The translations under genes and the position numbers were made by a program. A DNA stretch of 64,000 nucleotides from JAFDCJ01 sp964527835 (lineage in GTDB: Bacteria > Desulfobacterota > Desulfobacteria > Desulfobacterales > JAFDCJ01): contig CAZGNV010000018.1 of assembly GCA_964527835.1 (NCBI GenBank), positions 1 through 64,000 of the forward strand, read 5' to 3'. Positions within the stretch are counted from its first letter, which is position 1. Every line of letters begins with the position of its first letter. The notes beneath the pieces are model-generated. The model was not told the origin of the DNA. It did no database searches and worked only from the letters and a program-made list of their open reading frames with translations. This document shows, one piece after another, positions 24,848 to 32,948 of the stretch.

Positions 24848-25213
24848 TCAGGAGGCCAGGGCCGCATTGGCCGGCGCCAGGATGCGGATGGAATCAACCA
24901 GGTCCCGCAGGGGAAAGGGTTTTTGCAAAACCAGGTCAAAGTGATCGGCATCCTGCATCCAGGGAGTTCCGGAGATGGCAATGACCGGCACCGCCTTTCT
25001 GTCTGATTGGCGGATGTGCCGCACCACGCCGTTGCCGTCAACGCCCGGCATGCGGATGTCCGTAATCACGATGTCATAGCTGCCCCCATCGAACTTGCGG
25101 ATTCCCTCATTTCCATTGTCCGCCGTTTCCACCTTGTGGCCGAATTTCGTCAGGGTCTGGCGGATAATCTGCAGAATTCCCTTCTCGTCGTCGATAACAA
25201 GAATTGTGCTCAT
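24848..25213 (-). CDS. Stand-alone receiver-domain response regulator
   Basis: The 121-residue protein is a single CheY-type receiver with acidic pocket Asp8/Asp9, phospho-acceptor Asp52 in IVITDIRMPG, Ser81 and Lys98 in LQKPF. There is no output domain, so it would act by binding a partner. The neighbouring hybrid kinase on the other strand is a likely phospho-donor (inference). Confidence 0.9.
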   Translation of the reverse strand: MSTILVIDDEKGILQIIRQTLTKFGHKVETADNGNEGIRKFDGGSYDIVITDIRMPGVDGNGVVRHIRQSDRKAVPVIAISGTPWMQDADHFDLVLQKPFPLRDLVDSIRILAPANAALAS

Positions 25214-25850
25214 GGTTTTCTCCGGTATTTTGGATGTACAGATTGAACGGCATTGATAATTCGATTTTATCCAACGGCAAACCTGTTGTCAACAACATAT
25301 TGTGGGTAATGGGGATTATATATACAATATATAGAGGTTGCGTAATTCTGCGATGATGTCGCCACCTTCGATGTGGTTCCGGCCGCCGGGGGTTTGACAG
25401 GCGGTATTGGGTGGCACGGATCAATCAGTTATGAACAAATCTGAAGATTGAACCGCTTGTATGCATGTTTATAATTATCGTTTTCAGCTGTCAAACCGGA
25501 TTATCCAATTTTTCTTCAGCCTTCTCAAAGAATTTTCAACAACATCCAGCCACCTGAAATCAATAAAAATATTGGCTCTCCCGCGGGCAGGTCCGGAAAA
25601 TAAAGGAACCGGGGCGACAAACAATTCATCATTAATTCCAAACAGATGCATCGTTATCAACAAGTTATCAACAATCATTTTTTCAACTATTTTCTTTGAA
25701 AACCTCTTTTTTTCAGGGATTTTGGCAAAAAAGAAAAATAATACCCTGCCGTGCACACAATAAAAAAAGCGCCGCACAAACCCGGGGCGCTTTTAAAAAT
25801 CGACGTTAGACCAGAAACAAAGACAGACAAAGTAGCTGTTTACGATTGCG
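25214..25850. other. AT-rich intergenic region with paired TTATCAACA motifs
   Basis: No supported gene. Two TTATCAACA nonamers lie at 25654-25662 and 25665-25673, 11 bp apart, within an AT-rich stretch that continues in T-tracts. They are one base off the DnaA-box consensus TTATCCACA. A short inverted sequence GTTGT-CA-ACAAC lies near 25284-25295, upstream of the response regulator start, and could be an operator. The region ends with a terminator at 25762-25797. A 100-codon open frame inside it (25461-25763) has no family resemblance or ribosome site. Confidence 0.45.
25762..25797 (-). terminator. Terminator after the miaB-BFN operon
   Basis: AAAAGCGCC (25765-25773) pairs with GGCGCTTTT (25786-25794). 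Runs of T follow on both strands, so it can act bidirectionally, but the gene that reads into it is the BFN gene on the minus strand, whose stop lies at 25851. Confidence 0.8.
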
Positions 25851-26348
25851 TCACACCTTGTATTTTCCAAAATCATCCGGAGACAGGTTGGCCAGGTAGT
25901 CCGCCCACTTTTTCCCCTCTTCACTGGTGTCGGCCACTTCAGCGGACTCATCGCTGATCTTCGATTTCTGCATCACCGCGTCTTCAACATAAATCGGGGC
26001 ACCAAACCGCAGTGCCAGCGCAATGGCGTCACTCGGACGGGCATCCATATCAAAACTGGAATCCTGGGAGACAAAATAGATGCGGGCATAAAAAGTATTG
26101 TCTTTCAAATCGCAGACTTCAACCCTTGATATTGAAATCTGGAGCTGATCTGAAAAGTTTTTAAAAAGATCGTGGGTCATGGGCCGCTCATATTTTATGT
26201 CCTGAAGGGCCGAAGCAATGGAAGTGGCTTCAAGCAGGCCGATCCAGATGGGAACCGCCTGGTCATTTTCCTCTGATTTTAAGATAATAATTGGCGTGTT
26301 GGATGCCGGATCCATCGTCAGGCCCGCTATGCTTACTTTATGCAGCAT
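25851..26348 (-). CDS. Bifunctional nuclease family protein (BFN/DUF151)
   Basis: The 165-residue protein carries the DUF151 pattern: VPIWIGLLEATSIASAL near residue 32 and DARPSDAIALALRFGAPIY near residue 102. Family members have DNase/RNase activity in plants and occur widely in bacteria with unsettled roles. It overlaps the end of miaB by 11 bases and has a ribosome site (GGAGAAAAAAG), so it is translationally coupled to miaB. Function here is inferred from family only. Confidence 0.88.
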   Translation of the reverse strand: MLHKVSIAGLTMDPASNTPIIILKSEENDQAVPIWIGLLEATSIASALQDIKYERPMTHDLFKNFSDQLQISISRVEVCDLKDNTFYARIYFVSQDSSFDMDARPSDAIALALRFGAPIYVEDAVMQKSKISDESAEVADTSEEGKKWADYLANLSPDDFGKYKV

Positions 26349-27759
26349 AACTTTTTTCTCCTTTCAACCCGTCGACCACGGTTGCGATGCCTACGGGCCT
26401 GCCCCAAAGCGAATGGGCATATGCTTTTTCGATTTTAACATCCACCAGCTGGCCCGGGGCAATTTTTATTCGCCGCCCGGGGGTTTCATCCCGACAGAAA
26501 TTAACAATTTTATTGCCGGGAGTGCGACCGGTCCACTGAATCGCTCCGGTTTGCCTCACCGGGGCGCCTGCTGCCTGTTTTTTGCTGATTCCCTCCACCA
26601 GCACCGGCTGAATCGAGCCGATCAGCGACTGGTTTATCTGCCGGGTATAACGCTCCTGTCGCCCGAGAAGAATTTCCAGTCGTTGTTTTTTTTGCTGCTC
26701 CGGCACCTTATCACCGAATCGCACAGACGGCGCATTGGGGCGATCGGAATACATAAAGGCAAACAGGCCGTCAAAGCGCACTGTCTCCAGCAACGCCAGG
26801 GTATCTTCAAAATCGGACGGGGTCTCTCCCGGAAAACCGACAATCACATCCGAGGTGATGGCCACCTGCGGACAAGTATCCCTGAGTCGGGCAATTTTGT
26901 CAAGGTACTGTTGCCGGGTATATTTGCGGTTCATGCGTTTGAGCACCCGATTGGATCCGGACTGTACCGGCAGGTGAATGTGATCACATAATTTGTCATT
27001 GTTCCCGAAAGCTGCGATCAATTCAGGGCTCAAATCTTTGGGGTGTGAGGTGGTGAATCGCACCCGCAAAAGCCCCTCGACATCACTGGCGGATTCCAGC
27101 AGCCTGGCAAAAGAAGGCAGACCTTCTTTTTTGCCGTAACTGTTGACATTCTGACCGAGCAGGGTGACTTCCCGGACGCCGCGGGCAACCAGCCTCCGGA
27201 TTTCAGCGACAATGTCCTCAGGAGGTCGACTGGTCTCGCGACCCCGCACATGGGGAACCACGCAATAGGAACAAAAATTGTCGCAGCCGCGCATGATGGT
27301 AACAAACGCACTCACCTGGCCGTCAGCCGGGACTCCGGCGGCAACCGGAATGCGCTCCGGGCCTTGGGTCAACTCCACATCCACGATCCGGCAGCGTGTC
27401 TGCTCTATTTTGTCGATTAGCGCCGGCAGCCGTTCAATGGCCCGGGTCCCGAAAACCAGGTCCATGTGGGGAATGCGCGATAAGATCTTTTCGCCCTCCT
27501 GCTGGGCGACGCAGCCCCCCACGGCCAGGATGACCCCCGGCTTCTTTTTCTTCAGCCGCGCCAGCCGCCCCATAAAACTGAACGCCTTCTGTTCGGCCTT
27601 GGTCCGGATGGTACAGGTGTTGACGATCACCAGGTCCGCCTGTTCCAGCACGAAAGTCTGCTGGTACCCCAGGCCGGCAAGCTGGGCGGCGATCCGCCCG
27701 GAGTCATAGACATTCATCTGGCAGCCGATGGTGTTCAAGTACAGGTATTTGGTGATCAT
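26338..27759 (-). CDS. miaB: tRNA-2-methylthio-N6-dimethylallyladenosine synthase
   Basis: The 473-residue radical SAM methylthiotransferase has an N-terminal UPF0004 domain with Cys13, Cys49 and Cys83 (second 4Fe-4S cluster). The radical SAM motif is GCDNFCSYCVVP (Cys159, Cys163, Cys166), with a C-terminal TRAM domain from about residue 400 onward. It adds the 2-methylthio group to isopentenyl-A37 of tRNAs. Length is normal. It sits between a DUF4911 gene and the BFN gene on the same strand. Confidence 0.95.
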   Translation of the reverse strand: MITKYLYLNTIGCQMNVYDSGRIAAQLAGLGYQQTFVLEQADLVIVNTCTIRTKAEQKAFSFMGRLARLKKKKPGVILAVGGCVAQQEGEKILSRIPHMDLVFGTRAIERLPALIDKIEQTRCRIVDVELTQGPERIPVAAGVPADGQVSAFVTIMRGCDNFCSYCVVPHVRGRETSRPPEDIVAEIRRLVARGVREVTLLGQNVNSYGKKEGLPSFARLLESASDVEGLLRVRFTTSHPKDLSPELIAAFGNNDKLCDHIHLPVQSGSNRVLKRMNRKYTRQQYLDKIARLRDTCPQVAITSDVIVGFPGETPSDFEDTLALLETVRFDGLFAFMYSDRPNAPSVRFGDKVPEQQKKQRLEILLGRQERYTRQINQSLIGSIQPVLVEGISKKQAAGAPVRQTGAIQWTGRTPGNKIVNFCRDETPGRRIKIAPGQLVDVKIEKAYAHSLWGRPVGIATVVDGLKGEKSYAA

Positions 27760-27828
27760 AATGTCAGCTGTTTTAACTTTTCAGGGCCTTTATCATGTGT
27801 CTCAATCAGTTGCGGTATGGGCAGCGCA

Positions 27829-28065
27829 TCAGCCACTTGGTTGTGCCCGCTCCATCAGGATATCTTTTTTCAAATCCTGCAAAACAGCGGCCACCTCCGG
27901 TTCACAGCCGGGAGCGACATGCAGCACAATCAGACCGGCATCCGGGTCCAGGGTTTCCAGCACTGCAATCCCGTCATAAGCCTCGAAAACAAATCTCATA
28001 AAGGCGATCTGGCTGCGCTCCACCCGAAAATACTGCCTGACGGTCTGCAAAAGTTCAACCCTCAA
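27829..28065 (-). CDS. DUF4911 family protein
   Basis: The 78-residue product matches the short DUF4911 pattern (IAFMRFVFEAYDGIAVLETLD followed by GLIVLHVAPGCE). Its role is unknown. The start is uncertain. The frame opens at TTG 28065, but the good Shine-Dalgarno GGGGAGG lies four bases before an in-frame ATT at 28080, and ATG nearby is out of frame. It is the first gene of a minus-strand run leading to miaB and the BFN gene, with 69 bases between it and miaB. Confidence 0.7.
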   Translation of the reverse strand: MRVELLQTVRQYFRVERSQIAFMRFVFEAYDGIAVLETLDPDAGLIVLHVAPGCEPEVAAVLQDLKKDILMERAQPSG

Positions 28066-28129
28066 TCTTGTTAATCCAATCGTTCCTCCCCATGGTATAT
28101 GCGGAGCCGGGGATCATTGGTGCAAGCCC

Positions 28130-28197
28130 CTTCTTTTTCCTTATACCATGTACCATGTCCCTTGAACCTGGCGCGAAGCGCCCCTGTACCCTGGTTT
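28130..28197. repeat. Repeat family B, degenerate copy
   Basis: The sequence contains CCATGTACCATG, CCCTTGAACCTGG and GTACCCTGG around a small GGCGC/GCGCC hairpin. It resembles the TTGAACC units at 24411, 42011 and 52421. It lies between the divergent DUF4911 and recJ genes. Confidence 0.45.
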
Positions 28198-28271
28198 AGT
28201 ATAACCATCTCACCCCCTTTTTCAATAAAAAACTCGGCCGGCTGTTTTTTTCAGTTGTCCATGCCGCGCAG

Positions 28272-30011
28272 ATGGGATATATGGCCCGCAATATGGACAA
28301 AAACTGGCAAATACTGCGACCCGATCCGGATACCGTCACCCGGCTGACACGGGACCTCCAATGCCACCCGATCATCGCTGCGATTCTGGTTAACCGGGGT
28401 CTTGAGACGGCCGCCCGGGCTCGGGACTTTCTATGCGGTTCTCTGAACAGCCTGCCCGCTCCATTTGCCCTCAAGGATGTGGGTGCGGCGGTTGAACGCA
28501 TCGCCAGGGCCATTGTCAACAACGAAAAAATCCTGATTTTTGGCGACTATGATGTCGACGGCATCACGGCCACTGTTATTCTGCTCAACTTTTTGCGTTA
28601 TGCCGGAGCCGATGTCTCTTACTACATCCCTCATCGGGTCACCGAGGGCTACAGCATTCAACCGTTGCACATCAGCCGTTACGCGGCACCCAAGGGCATT
28701 GATCTGATTATTACCGCCGATTGCGGCTCCACCAGCCATCAGGCAATTGAAGCGGCAAACCGGGCGGGAATTGACGTTGTCATCACAGATCATCACAGCA
28801 TCGGCGAAAACCTGCCACCGGCCCTGGCCGTGGTCAACCCCCGCCGCCATGACTGCCGGGCAGGTCTGGACAACCTGGCCGGGGTCGGTGTGGCTTTCTT
28901 CCTTTTGATCTGCCTGCGCAAGCACTTGAGGGACAATGGATTCTGGCGCAACCATCCGGAGCCCAACCTGAAAAACGATTGTGACCTGGTCGCTCTGGGA
29001 ACCATCGCCGACATGGTGCCGCTGATCGGGGAAAACCGCATTCTGTGCAAAACCGGCCTTGAACGGCTCTCCGCCAACCGGCGTCCCGGGCTGGCGGCCC
29101 TGATGGACACCAGTGCCGTTAACAGCAAGTTCGCTGAAGCCGAGGATATTGCTTTTAGGCTCGCACCCCGGATCAACGCGGCCGGACGGATGGACCATGC
29201 GGCCCGGGCAGTCGAGCTGCTGATCACCAATGACACCGAACAGGCCGTAAAATCAGCCCAAACACTGAATCTGCTGAATCAACGCCGGCAGCAGATGGAG
29301 AAAAAAATCCTGGCCGATATCGAACGCTACCTGGAGCTCAACCCGTCGCTGCAGCAACGGCATTCCTTTGTTCTCACCGCCTCCCAGTGGCATGTCGGGC
29401 TGCTGGGAATCGTTGCCAGCCGGGTGGTTGAAAAATTTAAGCGTCCAACGGTTCTCATTGCCACCGACAGCGGCCTGGGAACAGGTTCGGCCCGCAGTGT
29501 ACCGGCCTTCAACCTTTATGAAGCCCTGGCCGCATGCAGCAACGGCCTGGAGAGTTTCGGCGGCCATGCCATGGCCGCCGGATTGAAAATACGAGAAGAA
29601 AACATTGACGCCTTTAAAGAAAAATTTGAAGATGTCGTCAGGCAGTCCTGCCGTCTGCAAGACCTCATCCCCCGTCAGCAAATTGACCGTGACCTGGATT
29701 TTGACGAAATTTCCGCCGGCCTTATCGATGAGTTGCAATCCCTGGCACCTTTCGGCACCGACAACCCGGAACCGCTTTTCAAAGCCAGCAACGTAACGGT
29801 GGTATCTTCGAGAATTGTCGGCCATCACCACCGGCGCATGATGCTGCGCCAGTCCTGGGCACCGGATGCCCCGGTGCTGCCGGCCATTCATTTCAATGTC
29901 GATGACAGGGCCGCGCAAAAAAACGGGTTCGCCGCGATCCTTTTCAGGCTGCGCTGGAACCACTGGAACGAAAGGAAAACGGCTCAAATCGTGGTGGAAG
30001 ACTGGCAGTGA
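28272..30011 (+). CDS. recJ: Single-stranded-DNA exonuclease RecJ
   Basis: The 579-residue protein has the DHH-family motifs in order: IFGDYDVDGITA near residue 88 (motif I), TADCGS (II), TDHHS (III) and VALGTIADMVPL, then the DHHA1 part with GGHAMAAG. It degrades single-stranded DNA 5' to 3' in recombination and mismatch repair using Mn/Mg. The start is uncertain among ATG 28272, 28281 and 28293, none with a strong ribosome site. The next gene follows after about 110 bases. Confidence 0.95.
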   Translation: MGYMARNMDKNWQILRPDPDTVTRLTRDLQCHPIIAAILVNRGLETAARARDFLCGSLNSLPAPFALKDVGAAVERIARAIVNNEKILIFGDYDVDGITATVILLNFLRYAGADVSYYIPHRVTEGYSIQPLHISRYAAPKGIDLIITADCGSTSHQAIEAANRAGIDVVITDHHSIGENLPPALAVVNPRRHDCRAGLDNLAGVGVAFFLLICLRKHLRDNGFWRNHPEPNLKNDCDLVALGTIADMVPLIGENRILCKTGLERLSANRRPGLAALMDTSAVNSKFAEAEDIAFRLAPRINAAGRMDHAARAVELLITNDTEQAVKSAQTLNLLNQRRQQMEKKILADIERYLELNPSLQQRHSFVLTASQWHVGLLGIVASRVVEKFKRPTVLIATDSGLGTGSARSVPAFNLYEALAACSNGLESFGGHAMAAGLKIREENIDAFKEKFEDVVRQSCRLQDLIPRQQIDRDLDFDEISAGLIDELQSLAPFGTDNPEPLFKASNVTVVSSRIVGHHHRRMMLRQSWAPDAPVLPAIHFNVDDRAAQKNGFAAILFRLRWNHWNERKTAQIVVEDWQ

Positions 30012-30122
30012 GCCGGTGCGATATTTTTGCTTGCAATCCAATGGGCGAACATTTATTATAATCGAATTAACGCACCAAAGAGATGTCAGCGCAAATCCGG
30101 CTGAAAAGCAAGGGGACCAACC

Positions 30123-30545
30123 ATGGGCAAAGTATTCCGACCGAGCACACGCGAAGCCAGCATCTTATCCAAAATCGAATCAACCAAGGAGCATATGCGC
30201 AGGTTGGCAATCAGCAGGGTCAGGGAGTGCACGGAACCGTTGGCCAACGCCATTGCCATGAAACTGGTTGAAAACGACCTGGTGGAAACAACCAATAAGA
30301 ATTCCCTGGAAGAACAAATCACCGGATGCCTGGAAAAGCTTACCCGGGCCGATGATTTTGATGTCGATTATCAAATCGCCCCTCTGCGCAATCTGGTTCC
30401 CCGGCCGCATATCGTCAGCCTTTACGTGACCTCCTTTGTCATCGAAAAACTGATCCTGCACAAGGACGTCGTGGATATTTTCGGTTCCGATGAAGACATC
30501 TACCTGACCATCAATCAGCAAGTCAAAAAATTTCTGCCTGCCTGA
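30123..30545 (+). CDS. Conserved protein of unknown function, 140 aa
   Basis: No family recognised. The protein is predicted mostly helical, with a central VPRPHIVSLYVTSFVIEKLIL patch and an acidic ending (IFGSDEDIYLTINQQV). No signal peptide or membrane segment. Its stop is shared with the start of the next gene (TGATG), so it is coupled to the RNase Z-like gene, and a common role in RNA metabolism is possible but unsupported. Confidence 0.6.
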   Translation: MGKVFRPSTREASILSKIESTKEHMRRLAISRVRECTEPLANAIAMKLVENDLVETTNKNSLEEQITGCLEKLTRADDFDVDYQIAPLRNLVPRPHIVSLYVTSFVIEKLILHKDVVDIFGSDEDIYLTINQQVKKFLPA

Positions 30546-31558
30546 TGCGCCCCAGCTTTCATCCCCGGCTGATCAACGATCCTTTTGGAGACCCCGGCCT
30601 GTTCGTGCCTTTTCTTTTTCAAAACCGTGCACTGATTTTCGATCTGGGAGACACGGACCTTCTGGCGCCCCGGACAATTCTCAAAATCAGCCACGGTTTT
30701 GTCACCCACACCCACATGGACCACTTTATCGGTTTCGACCGCCTGCTGCGTCTTTTTCTGGGCCGGGAAAAACAGCTCGCGCTATACGGTCCTCCTGGAT
30801 TTGCGCGCAACGTGGAAGGCAAACTAGCGGCTTATGCCTGGAACCTGGTGGACAATTTCAATTATCATTTAACCCTGCAGATAACCGAGATTCATCCGCA
30901 GCATATGCTTTGCCGCCGCTATCGCTGTCAGGACGCATTTGAGCCGGACGGCGAAGCTGTCCGCCAACCCTTTGACGGTATTGTGCATGCCGAAGACGCC
31001 TTCAGCGTTTCGGCGGCTGTTTTGGATCACGGAATACCGTGTCTGGGCTTTGCGCTCAAGGAACGCTTTCATGTCAACATTCTCAAGGAAGGTTTAAATG
31101 CCCTGGGGCTGGCGCCAGGCCCTTGGCTGACGCGCTTCAAGCAGGCCCTGTACCGCGGCGCCGACCCGGGTGAGCGCTTCGACGTCGAGCCCGGCGGGCA
31201 TGCGACGGCTGCCAGTTTTCGCCTGGGGCAGCTGGCCGACAGAATCGCCCGGGTCAGCGCGGGCCAAAAAATCAGCTACATCACCGATGTGGTGTACAGC
31301 CCGACCAACATTGAGCGCATTGTTGCGCTGGTTGAAAAATCCGACCAGCTTTTCATTGAAGCGCCATTTATGGATGCCCACCGGGATATTGCCGCGCGCA
31401 AAAAACACCTGACCGCCTCCCAGGCCGGCCGCATTGCCGCCCTGGCCGGAGTTAAGCAGTTTACTGTCTTTCATTTTTCACCGCGCTACATGGGCCAGGC
31501 GGAGCTGTTGAGGCAGGAGGCCTCAAAGGCTTATAAGAAAGGAAAAAGCGAATATTGA
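30545..31558 (+). CDS. RNase Z-like metallo-beta-lactamase protein
   Basis: The 337-residue protein has the zinc motif HTHMDHF at residues 55-61, a later Asp/His in SYITDVVYS and the C-terminal FHFSPRYM, the pattern of the ribonuclease Z (ElaC) type of metallo-beta-lactamase fold. Length (337) is close to the long-bacterial RNase Z, but the usual LDCGEG-like lead is replaced by LIFDLGDTD, so a different esterase or nuclease role is possible. It is coupled to the gene before it. The next gene is convergent, 22 bases away. Confidence 0.78.
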   Translation: MRPSFHPRLINDPFGDPGLFVPFLFQNRALIFDLGDTDLLAPRTILKISHGFVTHTHMDHFIGFDRLLRLFLGREKQLALYGPPGFARNVEGKLAAYAWNLVDNFNYHLTLQITEIHPQHMLCRRYRCQDAFEPDGEAVRQPFDGIVHAEDAFSVSAAVLDHGIPCLGFALKERFHVNILKEGLNALGLAPGPWLTRFKQALYRGADPGERFDVEPGGHATAASFRLGQLADRIARVSAGQKISYITDVVYSPTNIERIVALVEKSDQLFIEAPFMDAHRDIAARKKHLTASQAGRIAALAGVKQFTVFHFSPRYMGQAELLRQEASKAYKKGKSEY

Positions 31559-31575
31559 CGGTCCCGTAAAAAGTC
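31556..31575. repeat. Dispersed repeat family C, partial copy
   Basis: TGACGGTCCCGTAAAAAGTC begins on the stop codon of the RNase Z-like gene and fills the gap to the convergent manC gene. It matches one end of the 45-bp element at 7091-7135 almost perfectly. The second half of the unit is not recognised. Confidence 0.65.
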
Positions 31576-31580
31576 CTTTT

Positions 31581-32948
31581 CTATCGACCCACGCCCACCT
31601 GCACCTGAATCAGCACAACCGGCTGATCCTGAGCATTTTCAAGGCGCACAGCGTCTTGAGGCGATAAAACCAGTGATTCACCTGCCTTAAGTTTGCTGGT
31701 TTTTCCAACGCCATGAATCTGGAGCTCCCCTTTTACCGCCACCAGGTGAATGCTGTGCGGTCCGTCGCGCTCAAGGCTTAGAGCCGAGCCGGGATAAATC
31801 ACCAGCCGGGAGACAACGGCATCATTTTTTTGTTCCAGCAGCGTTTGACTGCCCCAGGGAAAATGAACCGTGCGGTGCTGGTGGTATTCTTTTCTTCCCC
31901 TGGCCTTCAAGCTGGCGACAATGGATTTGACATCCCGGCTGTGATCCAGGTCCGAGACAAAAACCGAGTCCGGGGTTTCCACCACCACCAGACCGTCGAG
32001 ATGATTGGTGGCGATCAACCGGTCGCGCCCCAGGATGAAGCAGCTGCGGGTATTATGGCTGATCACATCCCCGTCGATGACATTGCGCGCGTCATCTTTG
32101 GGTAAAAAATCATACAGGGATTTCCATGATCCGATGTCGCTCCAGCCAAAATCAGACGGCAGGACCACGCCCCGGTTGGTTTTCTCCATGATGGCATAAT
32201 CGATGGAAATGTCCGGCAGTCGGCTGTAATCCTGCACGGAGATCGGTGCCCGGGGAACAAAGGCGGCCTTCATCTGTTCGAGCAGGGCGGGCTGGTGCTG
32301 CTCGAATTCATCCAACATCACCAAGGCTTTAAAGGCGAACATCCCGCTGTTCCAGAAAAAATTGCCGGCCTCGATGTATTGCCTGGCCGTTGCCTCGTCC
32401 GGCTTTTCAACAAAACGTTCAATGCACAATGCGCCATGGGCGACTTTTTCACCGCCTTCCACGTACCCGTAACCGGTCTCCGGATAATTGGGCGTGATGC
32501 CGAAAGTGACGATGTATCCCTTCCGTGCCAGAGCGATGGCGTCCTGCAGCCGCTGGTGAAAGCTATTGATATCGCTGATGACGTGATCGGCCGGAAAGAT
32601 GCACAGCACGGCATCATCATGTTCGAACAGGATATGCAAAATGGCCAGCAATATCGCAGGCGCCGTGTTGCGACCCGCGGGCTCGGTGATGATCTTGCCC
32701 TCCGGCGCCAGCCCGATGCCCTCCAGGTGACGCGCGGTTTCATAAAAATGCTGCTCGCCGCATACGATTCTGACGGACTCCGGATCCAGTACGGGCGCCA
32801 GCCGTTTGACGGTGCTTTGCACCAGGGAATCATCCCCGATGAACTTGACCAGCTGTTTGGGGTAAAGCTGACGGGAGACCGGCCACAGCCGGGTTCCGGT
32901 TCCTCCGGCCAGCAAAATAGCGAAAACGCTGTTGCGGGTTTCATCCAT
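31581..32948 (-). CDS. manC: Mannose-1-phosphate guanylyltransferase, isomerase cupin degenerate
   Basis: The 455-residue protein has the GDP-mannose pyrophosphorylase motif LLAGGTGTRLWPVSR near residue 10, VEKPD near residue 170 and FGWSDIGSW near residue 270, so it should make GDP-mannose from mannose-1-phosphate and GTP. The C-terminal cupin of a bifunctional enzyme normally has QxHxHRxEHW. Here the same place reads LERDGPHSIHLV, losing most metal ligands, so phosphomannose isomerase activity is unlikely. ATG 32948 follows GGGGAGG and overlaps the dnaE stop by eight bases. GDP-mannose feeds surface polysaccharide synthesis. Confidence 0.88.
   Translation of the reverse strand: MDETRNSVFAILLAGGTGTRLWPVSRQLYPKQLVKFIGDDSLVQSTVKRLAPVLDPESVRIVCGEQHFYETARHLEGIGLAPEGKIITEPAGRNTAPAILLAILHILFEHDDAVLCIFPADHVISDINSFHQRLQDAIALARKGYIVTFGITPNYPETGYGYVEGGEKVAHGALCIERFVEKPDEATARQYIEAGNFFWNSGMFAFKALVMLDEFEQHQPALLEQMKAAFVPRAPISVQDYSRLPDISIDYAIMEKTNRGVVLPSDFGWSDIGSWKSLYDFLPKDDARNVIDGDVISHNTRSCFILGRDRLIATNHLDGLVVVETPDSVFVSDLDHSRDVKSIVASLKARGRKEYHQHRTVHFPWGSQTLLEQKNDAVVSRLVIYPGSALSLERDGPHSIHLVAVKGELQIHGVGKTSKLKAGESLVLSPQDAVRLENAQDQPVVLIQVQVGVGR

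Noticed and set aside
25654..25673. Chromosomal replication origin
   Set aside because: Only two imperfect DnaA-like motifs, no cluster of boxes, no dnaA, dnaN or gidA nearby.
25461..25763. Possible 100-residue gene in the intergenic gap
   Set aside because: AT-rich, no ribosome site, no recognisable protein features, and it overlaps the minus-strand terminator.
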